NCBI GenBank assembly: GCA_032718865.1
Contig: JALUTQ010000001.1
Location: 2,232,001 to 2,296,000, forward strand
DNA: 64,000 bases
Direction: 5' to 3'
Source of the DNA: Tilletia caries
Taxonomy: Eukaryota > Basidiomycota > Exobasidiomycetes > Tilletiales > Tilletiaceae
Shown: positions 45,796 to 58,300 of the stretch, piece after piece
How the letters are laid out: every line of letters begins with the position of its first letter
Position numbering within the stretch: position 1 is the stretch's first letter
Made by a program: the position numbers and the translations under genes
Notes under the pieces: model-generated
Seen by the model: only the letters and a program-made list of their open reading frames with translations
What the model was told of the DNA's origin: nothing
Databases searched by the model: none

Positions 45796-46243
45796 TGCGC
45801 TGCACGCTCTCGCCCCAAGCAACGCGACCACCTAGACACACGGGGGGAGGCACAGGGAAGACGCAGTGAGCAGCGAAGCAGTGAGCAGCGAGCAAGAAGC
45901 AGTGAGCAAGGAAGAGCACAAGGGCGAGCACGACAGCGACAACGGGAGCACGGTCGCCGTCCACTTGCAGCATGCACCACTCACTCGGGACTCGGGTCTT
46001 TCACGCAGAAGCTCCTGTATTTTCAATTTCAAAATCGCTCACTCCCTCCCCCCTCCCCATCGCCAGTATACAACGACTCACACACACTTACTCAGTACTC
46101 AGTACTCAGTACTCAGTACTGATAGACACACGACTCTACGCTGCGATCTGTGCATGCGCTGTCGTCTGCTGCAGCCACTCGCTCTCATCGTCACCCTCTT
46201 TCCGCTCTCTCCCCAAGTTTCCCCTTGCTCCCTTGCCACCGAC
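45796..46243. promoter_or_regulatory. Divergent promoter, Tvp38-like and HAD genes
   Basis: Contains imperfect AGCAGCGAG/AGTGAGC repeats (45860-45920) and four tandem copies of ACTCAGT (46090-46117) about 130 bp upstream of the HAD gene start. Confidence 0.5.
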
Positions 46244-47472
46244 ATGTCTCCATCTTCTGCTCTGACCTCTCCTCTTGATCATGGAGTACAACAGCAACAA
46301 CAACCCAGGCTCCAACTCTTCTTTGTGAGCTGACCCTTCTCTCTTTCTCTCTGTCTGATTCCCTCCCTCCCTCCCTCTGAACCCCTTTACATATCTCTGA
46401 TCTTGACCAGGACTGGGACGAGACCATCACAGCACACGACACCCTCAGCCTCATCCCACCCCAACACACAACACCACCCTTCGCAGACCTCGGCAGCGCA
46501 TACATGCAGGACCTCGAGTCCTTCCACTCCGAATTCCAGCAGAAGAAGAACAGGGACACCACACCTCAGGACCTCGTATCTATCTACGGACTCCACCCTG
46601 GTTCTGCTCCGCATCTCACGCCGGAACTGGCCGCTGAGTTGGAATACTTGCATGCGCTTGATCAGGTTGAACTCACCAGTGTCAACAGGACCGAACGGAG
46701 CGGGATCTTCGTCGGCTGGGATCCTGTTCACGCTCAAGAACGGGCAAAGTCTAGGGAGTTCGTCCAGATCAGGACAGGGTGGCGGGATGTCGTCACTTGG
46801 TTGGTCGAGCAGGACAGTCGGGAGGTTGAGATGCATGTCATCAGCGTGAGGTTCGTTAATGTCCTTATATATACTTTTTGAAAGTTCCCTCCCCAGCTCA
46901 ACTTCTCCCCTTCCGCGCGCTCTCTCTCTTACCAATGACGTTACTCCAGCTGGTCAGCAACTTTCATCCTCGCCGGCCTCCGATCCCACCCAGACTCCCT
47001 CCTCCCCCCAGCCTCCACCTACCCAACGACACTAAACGCGAACGACCCAGTCCTAAACACCAACAACCTCGGCGCCGGAGCCCTCTCCAAATCCTCCTCA
47101 AAATCAGAATCAGGAGTAAAAGCAGGCATCCGAACAGGCAAGCACAAACTCGACGTCCTCCGCTCCCTCGTCCATCCAGCCTCTGGGACGACGACGGCGA
47201 CGACGATTACAATCTACGTAGGCGATAGCAGTACCGACCTGCCCTGCCTCCTACACGCCCACATCGGCATCCTCATCGGAAACAAGCACTCCATGCTCAC
47301 GAAGCTCGACGGATTGGGCGTCGTTGTTGAGAATGTGGACGCCTTCTTGGAGAGGTGGCAAGAGATGGGCAGGCGGGCGTTGGGTGGCGGGATTGGGTCT
47401 ACGCAGGAACCCAGGCTGGTCGGAGTGGCAGATTGGGTCGACGTCCTCCGCATCTTCCGCGCTCTCAGCTGA
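46244..47472 (+). CDS. HAD-superfamily hydrolase
   Basis: Three exons, 46244-46324, 46411-46850 and 46950-47472 (347 aa). The start at 46244 is chosen because it splices in phase to give LQLFFDWDETIT, the HAD motif I (Asp-x-Asp-x-Thr). Later come a cap region (GFHS-like helices), SWSATFI, a Lys-containing segment and the acidic motif TIYVGDSSTDLPCLL (HAD motif IV), then IGILIGNKHSML. This layout belongs to small cytosolic phosphatases related to phosphoserine and pyridoxal-type enzymes; the substrate is unknown. It is convergent with the phosphatase gene, with stop codons 180 bp apart. Confidence 0.85.
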
Positions 47473-47655
47473 AAGAACAAATCATACATGACAGTACAGT
47501 TACAGGAAATAGAAAGAGGCTTGGGGCATTGAATATATGAATTTCTCTCAGGGTGCAAGGGCGTGACGGGAAAGAAAAGAAACAGCAAGGAACGGTAACC
47601 GATTGTCTGTATACATCAAACGAAAAAGGGGGCATATTCCCCTCTGGCGCGCCGC

Positions 47656-49200
47656 CTACAGCCACACGTCCCGCTCGCCCATGTGCAACGTCTTCGGCAC
47701 CCGCCCCACATACAACGCCGTAACACTCCGCCGCTCCACCCAGCGATGCATCCCCTTCGAATGCTCCATCGGCGTAACCTCCTCCTCCTCCTCCTCCACC
47801 TCCACCTCCTTCCCCGCCTGCACGGTCTTCTTCATCCCACCCACCACAGCAGCAGGGGAGCCCAGACCCAACTGCCGCCCCACATCCGGCGTCGGCGCCC
47901 TCTGCAACTCGGTATCAAAAACAACAGCACTCTGCTCACCGCCATACGCCCTACTGATCCCCGTATCAATGACCATGATCTTCGCCTGCGGACACCGCAC
48001 CACCACCCCGTCGAAGTTGGGCGTGTGGCCCATGATGAGAAAATCGACGAGCAGGAGGTGGGACGCGTTCTCGGCGCGGGAGCAGACGAGGGAGTCGGAG
48101 GCGTCGAGGGCGTAGCCGCGGTACCAGAGCGGACCGTCGGCGGAGTACAGCGATGCTTCGGTGGGTGTCGTGTCTGGTGGTGAACGTCCGTCCGGGTTCG
48201 GGTTGGACAGTGCCTTCCGTAGGAAACTCGTGCCGAGCGTGTTGATCCTGTCGATGCCCGCATCCCTACCGTCCCCGCCACTCGCAGCCCACTCGGGCGT
48301 GATGCCCCCATGCACGAAGTTCGCCCGGGGCGTCTCGTACTCCTCCGGCAAGAACTCGCGGGGCAGTAAGTCGACCGACGCAGTGATGTTGTAGTGATCC
48401 AACCACTCCATCCCGATCCAGCCGGTGGACGAGATCGCCTTCCTCCGCTCCCTCGCGCCCCCGAAGGAGTCCAAGTCGGCCGAGGTGACGTACCGCCAGT
48501 CCTTCAATGCGTTCATGACCTCGTGATTCCCCAGCAGATTCACCACCTTCCCCGGGGGGTCCAGCCCGGAAGCCTGCCGTCTCAAGGACGCGAACATCCG
48601 GTATAACTTGATCGTGTCCGTACCCCGATCGACGATATCCCCCGTACTGACGAGCACATCATGCCCGCCGACCCAGCGCGGCGTGCCATCTTCCAGTCTC
48701 GCTTCGGGCGAGGCATCAATCAGGTTGGCCATCTCGAGCACGTTCAGCGCATGCTCATAATCCCCGTGTAAGTCCGCCACGGCCACCAACCTGCGATGGA
48801 TGAGGGCGTCGGGGGCGTCCGCTGCTGGATGGGCAGGATGCGGCACCCGGTCTTTCGGACGGGCGAGTTGGATGCCGAGCTTGTTGCGGCGCGAGGAGGA
48901 GCTGGAGACGCCGGTCCATGCCGTCCAGCTGAAGACGGCGAGGAGGAGGACGAGGAGGAGGAGACGATGGAGGGGCGAGCGCGGGAGGAGGTAGGTCCGT
49001 ATGGTCGATGTGGAACTGCGATTTCCAGCTTTGGTTGTGCCTAGGTCCCATTCGTCGCCTGATCGCTTGGGCCGGCGCGAGGACGTGGTATGTCCAAGGA
49101 GCGGCATCTCGTCGATTCTCCCTTCTGATTCTTCGTCCTTCGCGCCTTTGTGGTGTAGTGTTCGGTATGAAGGCGGGTACTGCTGCGCGCCGCTGGACAT
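47656..49200 (-). CDS. Shewanella-like protein phosphatase (membrane-anchored metallophosphatase)
   Basis: Single exon, 514 aa. One transmembrane segment near residues 75-97 (LHRLLLLVLLLAVFSWTAW) places the catalytic domain in the lumen or outside (inference). Metal-site motifs: VAVADLHGDYEHAL, VSTGDIVDRGTDTI, NLLGNHEVMN, FVHGGITPEWA and IMGHTPNFDG, as in PPP-type and Shewanella-like phosphatases. The tail has a Glu-rich run. The first ATG is used; it opens a cytosolic Arg/Ser-rich N-terminus. Confidence 0.9.
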   Translation of the reverse strand: MSSGAQQYPPSYRTLHHKGAKDEESEGRIDEMPLLGHTTSSRRPKRSGDEWDLGTTKAGNRSSTSTIRTYLLPRSPLHRLLLLVLLLAVFSWTAWTGVSSSSSRRNKLGIQLARPKDRVPHPAHPAADAPDALIHRRLVAVADLHGDYEHALNVLEMANLIDASPEARLEDGTPRWVGGHDVLVSTGDIVDRGTDTIKLYRMFASLRRQASGLDPPGKVVNLLGNHEVMNALKDWRYVTSADLDSFGGARERRKAISSTGWIGMEWLDHYNITASVDLLPREFLPEEYETPRANFVHGGITPEWAASGGDGRDAGIDRINTLGTSFLRKALSNPNPDGRSPPDTTPTEASLYSADGPLWYRGYALDASDSLVCSRAENASHLLLVDFLIMGHTPNFDGVVVRCPQAKIMVIDTGISRAYGGEQSAVVFDTELQRAPTPDVGRQLGLGSPAAVVGGMKKTVQAGKEVEVEEEEEEVTPMEHSKGMHRWVERRSVTALYVGRVPKTLHMGERDVWL

Positions 49201-49640
49201 TGGGGTGCCGCCGGGGGAGAGGAGTGAGGCGAGTGTCGCTGTCTGTCCTCTGCCTTGATGATCGTCGTGGTCGTCCAGCTCATCTCCATCCTCGCCTCGG
49301 TGCTACTTCCAGAGTTTTGTCGGGCACGGACCTCATACATACCCTCGCTCGACCTCATCATCGGCATCGCATTCATAAAAGACCAGCTCAATGCCCTGAC
49401 ACACTGATCGAGGGAGAAGATGGTGTGCGGGGTCTGACGTTGTGATTGTTTATGGCACGGAAAGAGGCAGAGGGATGTGTGAGAGAGAGAGAGGGCGGTG
49501 ATGGGACAACAGAGGGTAAAACGTGAAAGAGTTCCGGAGAAAAGAATCATCATTGGCTCCGGGATGTTGCTACTGTAACCGACCCATCTGGGGAGTTTCC
49601 AAAGGGTCCTCAAGTAGCCTTGCCTTGCTTTGCCTTTCGT
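49201..49640. other. Intergenic, phosphatase promoter and FKBP 3' side
   Basis: No gene seen. CT/GA-rich stretches (49480-49495) are the only features. Confidence 0.5.
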
Positions 49641-50394
49641 TTACTCGATCTTGAGGAGCTCGACCTCGAAGCAGAGCGTTGCGTTCGGGGGGATGACCGG
49701 GGGGAAACCGCGAGCGCCGTAAGCGTAGTCGGGGCTGCAGCTGGAGACACAGAGAGAGAGAGAGAGATAGATTTACGAGGGAAAGCATCAGCGATCGCTC
49801 AGTGCCTTTCTAGATCTGGGCGAGGGTTGAGAAACTCACGTCAGCTTTGCCTTCTGGCCGAGGCTGAGCTGGGGGACACCCTCGTCCCAGCCCTTGATGA
49901 CGCGACCGACGCCAATCTCAGTGATGAAGGCCTTGTTGCTGCAAGGGGTTCATCAGCGTGATACGATGCCTTCTTGTCAGCTTCGGGACATGCAGGTGAG
50001 GAAAATCACGGGTCGTTTGACGTACCGGTCACGGGAGCTGTCGAACACAGTGCCGTCGGGGAGGGTGCCGACGTCTGAATGCGGTATGAAGGGGGGGGGA
50101 AGAGCGTTGAGTGCCGGGCATGTGAACAGACGGCGTTCAAGTAGAATGACTTACAGTGCATGTGAACGCGGTCGCCTGTGGAATGCACAGATTGAACAGT
50201 CGTGAGTACTGGAGTGGTAGAGGGGGGTCAAGGAGAGGGAAGTACGTACCGGGCTTGGGGAAGTTGGTGCCGTCGCCGGGAGCGAGAGATTCGACAGTGA
50301 CACCTGCGAACGAGAGAGAGGGGGGTACGGTTGTCAGAAGGTGATGATCCTGTTACGTTCGCAAGTCAGGGTGAGTAGACAGATACTGACCCAT
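49641..50394 (-). CDS. FPR1: FKBP12-type peptidyl-prolyl isomerase, copy 1
   Basis: Six exons: 50394-50391 (4 nt, ATG plus G), 50303-50250, 50175-50155 (21 nt), 50074-50026, 49938-49840 and 49740-49641; 327 nt, 108 aa. Cytosolic prolyl isomerase and receptor of FK506/rapamycin. The fold is complete: [71 protein letters not shown]. Drug-pocket residues (Tyr of HYVG, Phe-Asp, Val-Ile, Trp, Tyr of DYAYG) are kept. Phe occupies the place of the human 80s-loop His, as in yeast Fpr1. Confidence 0.92.
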
Positions 50395-51532
50395 GGCTGT
50401 AGATGAAGCGGTGAAGCTGCGAGTGGGAGTGGGAGTGCTGGTACGGGATCGAAGAGAGAGGCACGAAGCTGGGTGCGTGTTCCTCGTGCGCGTGCTGGTG
50501 CTGGTGCTGATGGAGAGCGAGAGCGAGAACGTCGACAGCTGGCGTGCTCCGTGCGTGACAGTCAAGAGCGAGCTCCGCGAACGGGCCACCATCCCAGCTG
50601 CTGTTGCAAAGCCAAAGGTCACCGAACCTCGATTCCATTCGGCCGAGAGAAGAGCAACACCACGAACACCAAGATAAGAAGAACGCAAGAGATCAGCGAT
50701 CAGCTGGCGAAGAGGGAACGCGAGGCTTGGGGACTGGAGCGACTTCGAGCGAGGCGCCCAGTTGGAACGCGAGCATGCTCCGAGGCCTGCGCAAGGGAGA
50801 GGGGGAGTTTCAGGTGCAATCACGTACCTGTCATACTGTAAATTCTGGTCACAACGAGGGAGCCCGATGAGAGAACTGATGAGTACGACGGGAAGCATCT
50901 GCGGGAACCAGCTCAGCAAACCACTCACATCTCTTTTCTCTGTCTGTGTATCTGCGCAGGAATCAAATGCCAAAAGAACAGTGTTCTGCTGTTTTGTGTG
51001 AGAAGATCGATGTGCGGAAGTGCCGTCGGTGCGATGGTGGAAGTCGAGTTCGAGTCAGTCGGGAACGGGTTCCAACTTTCCAAGGGTTCACCTGCAGCAA
51101 AGTCAGTGAGTCAAGACCTCATCAACCACCACCTGTTTCAAGACGCTTCAACGCTTCAACCCATCGACCATCCGGCCTCCCCAAAACCTCTTCAACCCTT
51201 CCGCCGCTTCCCACCACCCTCGCTCGCAAAGAATGTTCCTCTCTGAGCGCAGGTTTTTTCGGTGCTCACCTCACCTGCTCCTGCTGATTGCTTGAGTCGC
51301 TGACCCTCATTCCTTCTGAGTGCAGATTTCCCATGCTAAACATTCCTTCTCTCTTGTGCGCTGACCCTCTTTCTTCTCACAGGACCTCATCCCGCCTCCT
51401 TTCACTTCTTCATACTCCCTCCGTCGTCTTCCCTCGTCCGCTCGCCCTACGTTCCGCTACTTACTGCTCTCGACTTCGACAAGATTTTCGAAGCGCGTCC
51501 TTCGCTTGTTCCCACCAGTCTACAGCAAAGCT
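50395..51532. other. Intergenic between FKBP copy 1 and a hypothetical gene
   Basis: The FKBP promoter, then DNA with only short open frames and no recognisable domain; the 51.1-51.5 kb part is C/T-rich as in fungal promoters. Confidence 0.45.
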
Positions 51533-51892
51533 ATGGAGCACGAGAAGGGACCGTGGACCGGACCGGACGTCCGGCCTTTCGTCAGCGACGGACCTCCCTT
51601 CCAATGCTTCGAGCATATCTTCCACCCGCCGTGGTATCGACCGCACCATGAGCCCATCCTCCTCCCGATCGACACGCTCAAAACCCTCAAGAACTACCTG
51701 CAGCGGCAGTGCAAGCGGCTTGCGGATTTGGGCATACATGTGCCAAAGCAGCTCAAGAACGCCAAATACGAGTACGAACTTGCTTGGAGACGTCGGAAGG
51801 GGCTTCCCATCAACAGCAGGATGCAGCACTGGGAGCAAGCTGTGCTGATCCCACTGCGTCAGAATCTTTCTATCCTTTCAGCTGCACAGTAA
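51533..51892 (+). CDS. Hypothetical protein, at least 119 aa
   Basis: An open frame from ATG 51533 with a well-mixed, protein-like sequence: KGPWTGPDVRPFVSDGPPF, FEHIFHPPWYRPHHEPILLP, then an amphipathic helix TLKTLKNYLQRQCKRLADLG and WEQAVLIPLRQNLSILSAA. A GTAAGT at 51889 could be a donor. Splicing to an acceptor near 51968 keeps the frame open (DFQSTQAGGSRDLSSGG) to 52167. I do not recognise the family and cannot tell which 3' end is right. Confidence 0.5.
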   Translation: MEHEKGPWTGPDVRPFVSDGPPFQCFEHIFHPPWYRPHHEPILLPIDTLKTLKNYLQRQCKRLADLGIHVPKQLKNAKYEYELAWRRRKGLPINSRMQHWEQAVLIPLRQNLSILSAAQ

Positions 51893-52993
51893 GTCTCCCG
51901 TTCATCCATTTCCACTTCTGTACGCCCGCTTACCCGAACCTGCTTCCTCTCCTTTCCTTCTGGGGCAGAGATTTCCAATCCACGCAAGCAGGAGGCAGTC
52001 GAGACCTGTCCAGCGGAGGCTTTCGTTGCCCGCGCCTCAGTCCGCTGCCAGACGCGGCAACAACGCCGCACGGTTCGGTGGTTGCGAAGGGCGGCAGGAA
52101 GCAAGTTGGAGACACGGTCCTTGACGAAGCCTGCCGAGGCGGAACGACCAGGCCCTTGTCCCAGTGAGGAGCGCTTCGCACCAAGGTGTTCGCCCTTCCC
52201 ATCTTGAATACGCACCCAGCACCCTGCTCGCATCCTCTCTCTCCCTCCCGGTCCATCGATTCTCTTTTCGGTCATCTGACTCGACGATCCACAGTTCCGA
52301 CCTCGTGGCTCCTCATCTCCCGACACGTCCTCCCGTTCTCCTTTCGTTTCATCTACATACGTGGCGCCGTCGTCCAGGAAACTCGCCCGCAGTATCTGCA
52401 TCTGAGCGCTCGCTCGACCTCTCACTTGCAGATGGAGATTTCCCTGCCTCGTCGAACGCGCCACTTCCTTTTCTTCCGTTCCCATTTCCTCTCCTCTCTC
52501 TCTCCCAACGTCACATGTCACAGAGCCTCGGTCCAAATCAAAGTGCATATTTTGCTCATACTTCACAGTGGCTACGTGACAGGTTGCGAACGGAAAGTGA
52601 GCAGGTAAGGGAGGTCTGGTACATATAGAGCAACGCGTGATGAAGGGGCGTACATATCCAGCACTGCAAGCTACACTCTGACTCATTGACATAAGGTCCC
52701 AGGCGACCTTATCGCGGTCTTCCTCTGCTTCTTTATCATTGTGCGCAATCAATCGATCAGACCCTCTCTGAGTCCGCTATGTGTACTGATTCAATCAAAC
52801 TTGTAAGGATTTGCATCCACAGTCAAGACAAGACCCGACTAAGAAAGTAGGAAGACGTATATTGCATCGATGTTCTTTTCCTAGCCGCTAGTCGAGAAGA
52901 TGATCGCCGGCCCTCCTAGATGTCCTAGGTCCGACAGACTGGCCTGAGCTTCGGCTTCTGTTGCATTGATCATCATCAGGAAACTGGCTTTCT
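51893..52993. other. Possible further exon of the hypothetical gene, then intergenic
   Basis: Open on the + strand from 51969 to 52167 in phase with the upstream frame. A long minus-strand frame (51859-52752) covers the same DNA without any domain. The last 240 bp are FKBP copy 2 3' side. Confidence 0.35.
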
Positions 52994-53816
52994 TTAGACG
53001 ATCTTGAGGAGCTCAACCTCGAAGTGGAGCGTTGCGTTCGGGGGGATGACCGGGGGAGCACCGCGAGCACCGTAGCCGTAGTCGGGGGTGATGCTGTGAA
53101 GGGGGTCATAGATAAGCATGAGTGCACCAGTCCATAACCGTTTCTCGAACCCCAGGAACAATTGGCAAGGGCGAGAGGCCCGAAAAGAAATTAACTCACA
53201 TCAGCTTTGCCTTCTGGCCAAGGCTGAGCTGGGGGACACCCTCGTCCCAGCCCCTGATGACCTGACCGACGCCGATCTGAGTCTCGAAGGGCTCGTTGCT
53301 GCAAAAAGAAAGAAATGGGTTAGCTTTCTTTGAAAGAAACTTGGGAACTCCAAGGGCAAATTGGAGTCTAGAGGACAGAATTCGGGCCACGTACCGGTCA
53401 CGGGAGCTATCGAACTTGCTGCCGTTCTCGAGGGTGCCGACGTCTTCGAACAAGCATGAGTTAGAGAGTAGTGAGTATGAGCACGCGAACCAGACAGCTT
53501 GTGGTTGAATTGCGATTCACTTACAGTGCATGATGACGGTCTGGCCTGTTAGGATCCACAAGATGAACAGTTCGTCCCCGTGAGTCAGTACTTGAGTGGG
53601 AGTGGAAGGTCAAGGTGGGAGCGATTACGTACCGGGCTTGGGGAAGTTGGTGCCGTCGCCGGCAGAGATGGATTCAACAGTGACACCTGCGGGAAGAGGT
53701 TAAGGTAGTTACGAAGTGAGCCTCCTCATACTTCCATGTGTTGGTACATTGAAACTCGGGCCGAGTCAGGGAAAGGGGACGGGCGGGACAGATACTACTA
53801 ACCCATGGCTGGAGAT
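52994..53816 (-). CDS. FPR1: FKBP12-type peptidyl-prolyl isomerase, copy 2
   Basis: Exons 53816-53813 (4 nt), 53686-53633, 53545-53525, 53443-53395, 53298-53200 and 53093-52994. These have exactly the same exon lengths as copy 1 (108 aa), in the same orientation 3.4 kb away, but the introns are unlike. It reads [75 protein letters not shown]. Closer to the common fungal FKBP12 in VIRGW and TLENGSKF than copy 1 is; Ala instead of Phe in the loop facing the drug site. Both copies should be active isomerases. Confidence 0.92.
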
Positions 53817-55379
53817 GAAGCGCTGAAGCTGTGAGAGTGGGAGTGGTAGGGTGAGAGAAATAACAGAGAGGACAGGAAGCTGGGTGCGTGCTTCTTGGGT
53901 TTCGATGATGGTGGTGGAAGGAGAAGAAGATGATCGACAGTGCTCTGTGCGCAGGACAAGCCACCGCGAACGGGGCCATCATGCTCGTTTTCCTCATCGA
54001 ACCTTCATTCGGCCGAGAGAAACCACAACATCAGACGGGACAGAAACGCACACAAACGCGATCCTTGGGCCCCTTGCTTGGGAGCGAGGCTTTGGGAGCG
54101 AGGAACATCAGTCACTGTAGCAACGCGAGCGTTTTCCGAGGCCTGCGCACAGGAGTATAGGGAGCTCCAGGCGCAACCACTTATCATACTGGTAGTTCTG
54201 ATGAAAACGAGAGAATTATGAATCAGTCGCGACCTTCCAACGTAGAAGAACTCTGCGTGAACCACCCAGCAAGCAAACCACTCGCATATCTTCTCTCCGT
54301 CTGGATCCTGCGCAGGGGTACAAAAGGGCTTCCAGGGATGGATCGCCGGAAGGGGGCAGGCTCACTCGTGGCGGATGATGTAGGCTGCGGGCCAGAGTCT
54401 GGGCAGAGCCGCTGCGCAGACCGCACGAATCTGTGTACCGTCCAAGAAGAGCTGTGAAGTGAGTAGTACCCTGTGCCTGGCAACATGCAAAATGTCCACA
54501 GATTCAATGGCGTCTCAAGGCTCGAGGTCCCCAGAGGTATTCTAGACTCACCGTTGAACTAGGCACCAGTGGACCTTGGACCGAGGCGAGCGTCGTGAGG
54601 TAGAAAACCAAGATGCGGACCCTCCACATTGATTTGCGTTCGGTTCATCAACGGGGTCCGCGAAGGAGACAGCGTGCTGCTTTGTTAGCCCAGGACCATG
54701 TTGCGCCAAGTTCCGTGATTGGGTAGAGGGTCGCGATGGCGCGTATGTAGTCCTGGGAAGGTGAACCAACTCCCGCCAGCGTCGAAGCCGTATGTCGTAC
54801 CAATGAGAAGGATTGCTTAGTCGATATCACAGCGCGAGATTTGTCCAGCTCTTCCTCCCCGTCTGAGACTCGAATGCGGGAGAGAAGGGAGAGTGGAGAG
54901 GTGTGTGGGAGAAGATGTCAATGGTTTACGAGCCTGGAAAGATGTCATCCTTCTTTGGAGCCCTGGATGGATGGAAGGGAGAGACCTGTAATTTGAATCT
55001 TCTTCTCTGCGCCTTATGAAAAGGGGGTGTGGATGACTTCGGCCGTGCCACCCGAGGAGAATGAAAGCCTTGCTCGGGTTCCTGTCGATGGACTGCGAAG
55101 ATGAAAGAGTGTAAGCCATTTTGTTCATAGTTATTCGAACTGAAGGGACCTCAAGACCTTCAGACATTTTGAACATGCTGCTTGGAGAGAGAGAGGGAGT
55201 GAGTGAGTGAGTGAGAGAGGAAGAGCTTTCGCACCGAGTCACCCTTTTGTTCAGCAGTCACGTGACGGCACTCTCCCAAAAAAGTGGATGACCATGGACC
55301 CTCTTGTTGGAGCACGACCTCGAAGTCATTGATTCACACTCTACACACTTTGGAACTCAGGCTTCGGACGGACTATGGG
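53817..55379. other. Intergenic, 1.5 kb without a supported gene
   Basis: The FKBP copy 2 promoter occupies the first few hundred bases. The region at 53.85-54.3 kb shares short stretches with the promoter of copy 1 at 50.45-50.95 kb (GAGGCCTGCGC, CCATC near the Cys/Arg-coding part), consistent with a duplicated promoter. Small GAGAGTGAGTGAG runs occur at 55.19 kb. No gene seen. Confidence 0.45.
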
Positions 55380-58300
55380 ATGGACACCGCAGCAGCAGCA
55401 GCGACGATGCAGCCGCCAACACAGCAAGCACAGCCAGCAGCACCAGCGGCATCGGTAGCAGCAACAGGGGCAGCATCATCAAGCACAGCTCCAGCTCCAT
55501 CCCAGGCAGCCCCAGCGTACGCGCCCATCAAGAGGGAAATCGCCTCCGTGCCTCAGAAGCGCAGCATATCAGCCGTCTCTGCCGGTCCGTCCTCGGCGGG
55601 AACAGCGCCGCCGCCTCAGAAGAAGATTGTCATCGAGACCATCGCAGGGCCGCCGATCGCCATCAAGCAGGAACACAGCCAGCGAGCTCTCCCACCACCA
55701 ACAGCACCACCAGCACCACCAGCACCACGGATACCAGCACCCGCACAACCCACCACAAATCCACATCCACACCCGCACCCGCCTCCAAGACCAGCACCAC
55801 CTCCAGCACCCACGCCCGCTCCAGGCACTTCTTCAACGGCAGCATCTTCTACCTCCGCCCCTCGGCCTGCCTCCCAACAGCCACAGCAGCCTGATCCACG
55901 CTCCAATCCCGCATATGCGCATCTCCTCGCAGCCAGTGCGAACAACCCAGCACTCGCTGCCATCCTCAACAAGATCTTGCCCAAGGTCACAGGCCCAAGT
56001 CCCGTCTCAAATGTAGCACCAGCAGCTCCAGCACCGGTTCCAGCAGCAGCACCAGCACAGGCGCCAGCATCTCCAGCACCTCCTGTACCAAAGCCTACAG
56101 CTGCCAGCTCAGTGCCGGCTTCTGCGCCGGCTCCTGTAGCAAGACCACCGGCTGGATCTGTCAGTAGCTTCTATTCGGCGGCGGTGCCTCCCAAAGCCCC
56201 AGCTCCAGTAGCAAAACCACCACCAATAGCAGCAACACCAGCATCAGCAGCGGTGGCCGCACGAGTAGCACCAGTGCCAGCTACAGTGGCAGCACCTCCA
56301 CCACGGCAACAACAATTGCCGCCTGCGACACAGCCAGCTCGAACAATAGCTCCTGCGCCAGCTCCTACTCCAGCGAGAGTCAATGTAGCGCCAGCGCCTA
56401 CTTCCGCGCGTCCTGCACCGCCACCCTTAACTTCAGCGCCAGCGTCAGCGCCGGTAGCGCCGCCGCCAAGACCAATACCGTCCCCTTCACTAGCTTCAGT
56501 CGCGGCCCCCACTACACCAGCACCTGCACCTGCGCCCGCACCAAGACCTGCGCCCATTGCACCATCACCAGCGTCAGTACCAGCGCCAGCGCCAGCACCA
56601 GCAACGCCCATGCCCCGACTCACCACAACAACAGCCCCTTCTCCCACCCACAGACCAGCAGTTATCCCCAGAACGAATTCCGCCATGCCCGGGGCACTCC
56701 CACGACCGCCTCACTTGCTCAACGCGACGAATCTCCCCACACGAAGTCCCCTCTTACCAGCACAGTGGCTCGCATCGCGCGCAGCCCTCACCAGACCACC
56801 CCCCTTACCGCCCGGCGCCTTGCCTCCGCCCCCGCCTCCACCAGGCGCCGTACTGCCGCCTTCGATGATCATGGCCAATCGGGTGGGAGGGAGCGGACGC
56901 GTATATGCGCGTCCGTCGGGCGGGATGGCATCACCTGCGGTGCGCAATACGGGCGTGGGAATGAATGGAAAGCCGAACGCGATGGGCGGGATGAACGGGC
57001 CTGCGTCGTCTCGGTTGACTGGGTTAAATGCGCCAGGAGGCATCTCAAGGATCGGGGGTCCTTCTTCTTCCCGGTCTGCGCCAGCGGCACCTTCGAATGA
57101 TCCGCATGCGGCGGGCACGACCTTACCTTCGTATGAGGACATGCTCGTAGAAGCTATCACTGCGCTCGAAGCTGCTGGACTCGCGCATCCCGCTCCGACG
57201 TCCAAACATGCGGGTCAGCAAGGTGTCCCGCCCCGCGTGCTCTTCCACTGGATGGCAGACCGCTACCCGCTCATGAAGAACTTCCGTCCGTCGGCGTCGC
57301 AGGCTTTACAGAAGTCACTCAAGCGCGGCCGCTTTCTCAAGATTGGCAGCTTATACAGGTTGAATCCAGACTTTGACGAGTCGTTGGATCTCATGATGCA
57401 GGAGGACAGCAGTGGCGCAGTTCGCAGGCCTGGATTGGGTGATCATCCTGCCCGCCCGAGTTTTCACGGCAGTCTCGGCGGCTTCTCCTCGTCCTCGCCT
57501 TCGCCTTCTCCCTCTCCCGCACCAGGCGGATCAATGTCACCGGCACTGCAGGCGGCGACTATGATGATACCCAAGAAGGACACCAGACCTGCTCCCAAAG
57601 CCATCGGGTCGATCTCCCCTGCACCGTCGCGCTACACCGTCCCGAGCTCGAGCGGGGCCAGTCTGCCGATCCGGCCGGTGATGGCAGCCGTGCACCCGGC
57701 CCATCTCGCTGGTGCGATTGGGAACGTGGGCGGGGGATCGGGTGGCGGCGGAGGCGCCGGTGGGGCTGATTCGCGTTCGTCGGGAGGAAACGGCGCAAGT
57801 GGGAGCGGACTGAACGGCGTGCCGAATGGAGCGACAACACTGGCCATGCTCGGCCTGCACCATTCACGCGCGAACCCACTCCCGTCAGCGATGTTGCAAG
57901 CTGCGAACGCATATACGCGCTCGGGCACCGTTCCGCTTCCTGGCGGTGTACCCCGTCGACCGCCGCTTCCGGCGAGCTACACGGCCGAACAGAGGGAGGC
58001 GGTGGAGAGGGAGCAGAAGGCGGTGGCGGCGAAAGCGGCAGCGGCGGCTGTGCAGGCGCAGGCACAGGCGCAGGCTCGAGCTCAAGCGCAGGTGCAAGCG
58101 CAAGCACAGGCGGCGCAGGCTCAGGCGGCGAACGAGGCGGCGAAGGCGAAGCGGGTTGGGGGTGGGACGCCCTCGTATTCGTCGTCAGTACTCCGAGCTC
58201 CGGCTCCTGCGGCGGCAGCGGCTGTGCCTCCGGCCTATGCTGCTTCGCGTGCACCGGCGCCTGCGAGCAGTCAGAATGCTGCACAGGTGCAGACGGAGTT

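Noticed and set aside
51859..52752. 297-codon minus-strand frame
   Set aside because: Opposite to a more protein-like + strand frame and without motifs; kept only as an alternative.
56171..56686. Gly/Ala-rich minus-strand frame under the H15 gene
   Set aside because: Complement of the Ala/Pro-rich repeat region; composition alone explains the missing stops.
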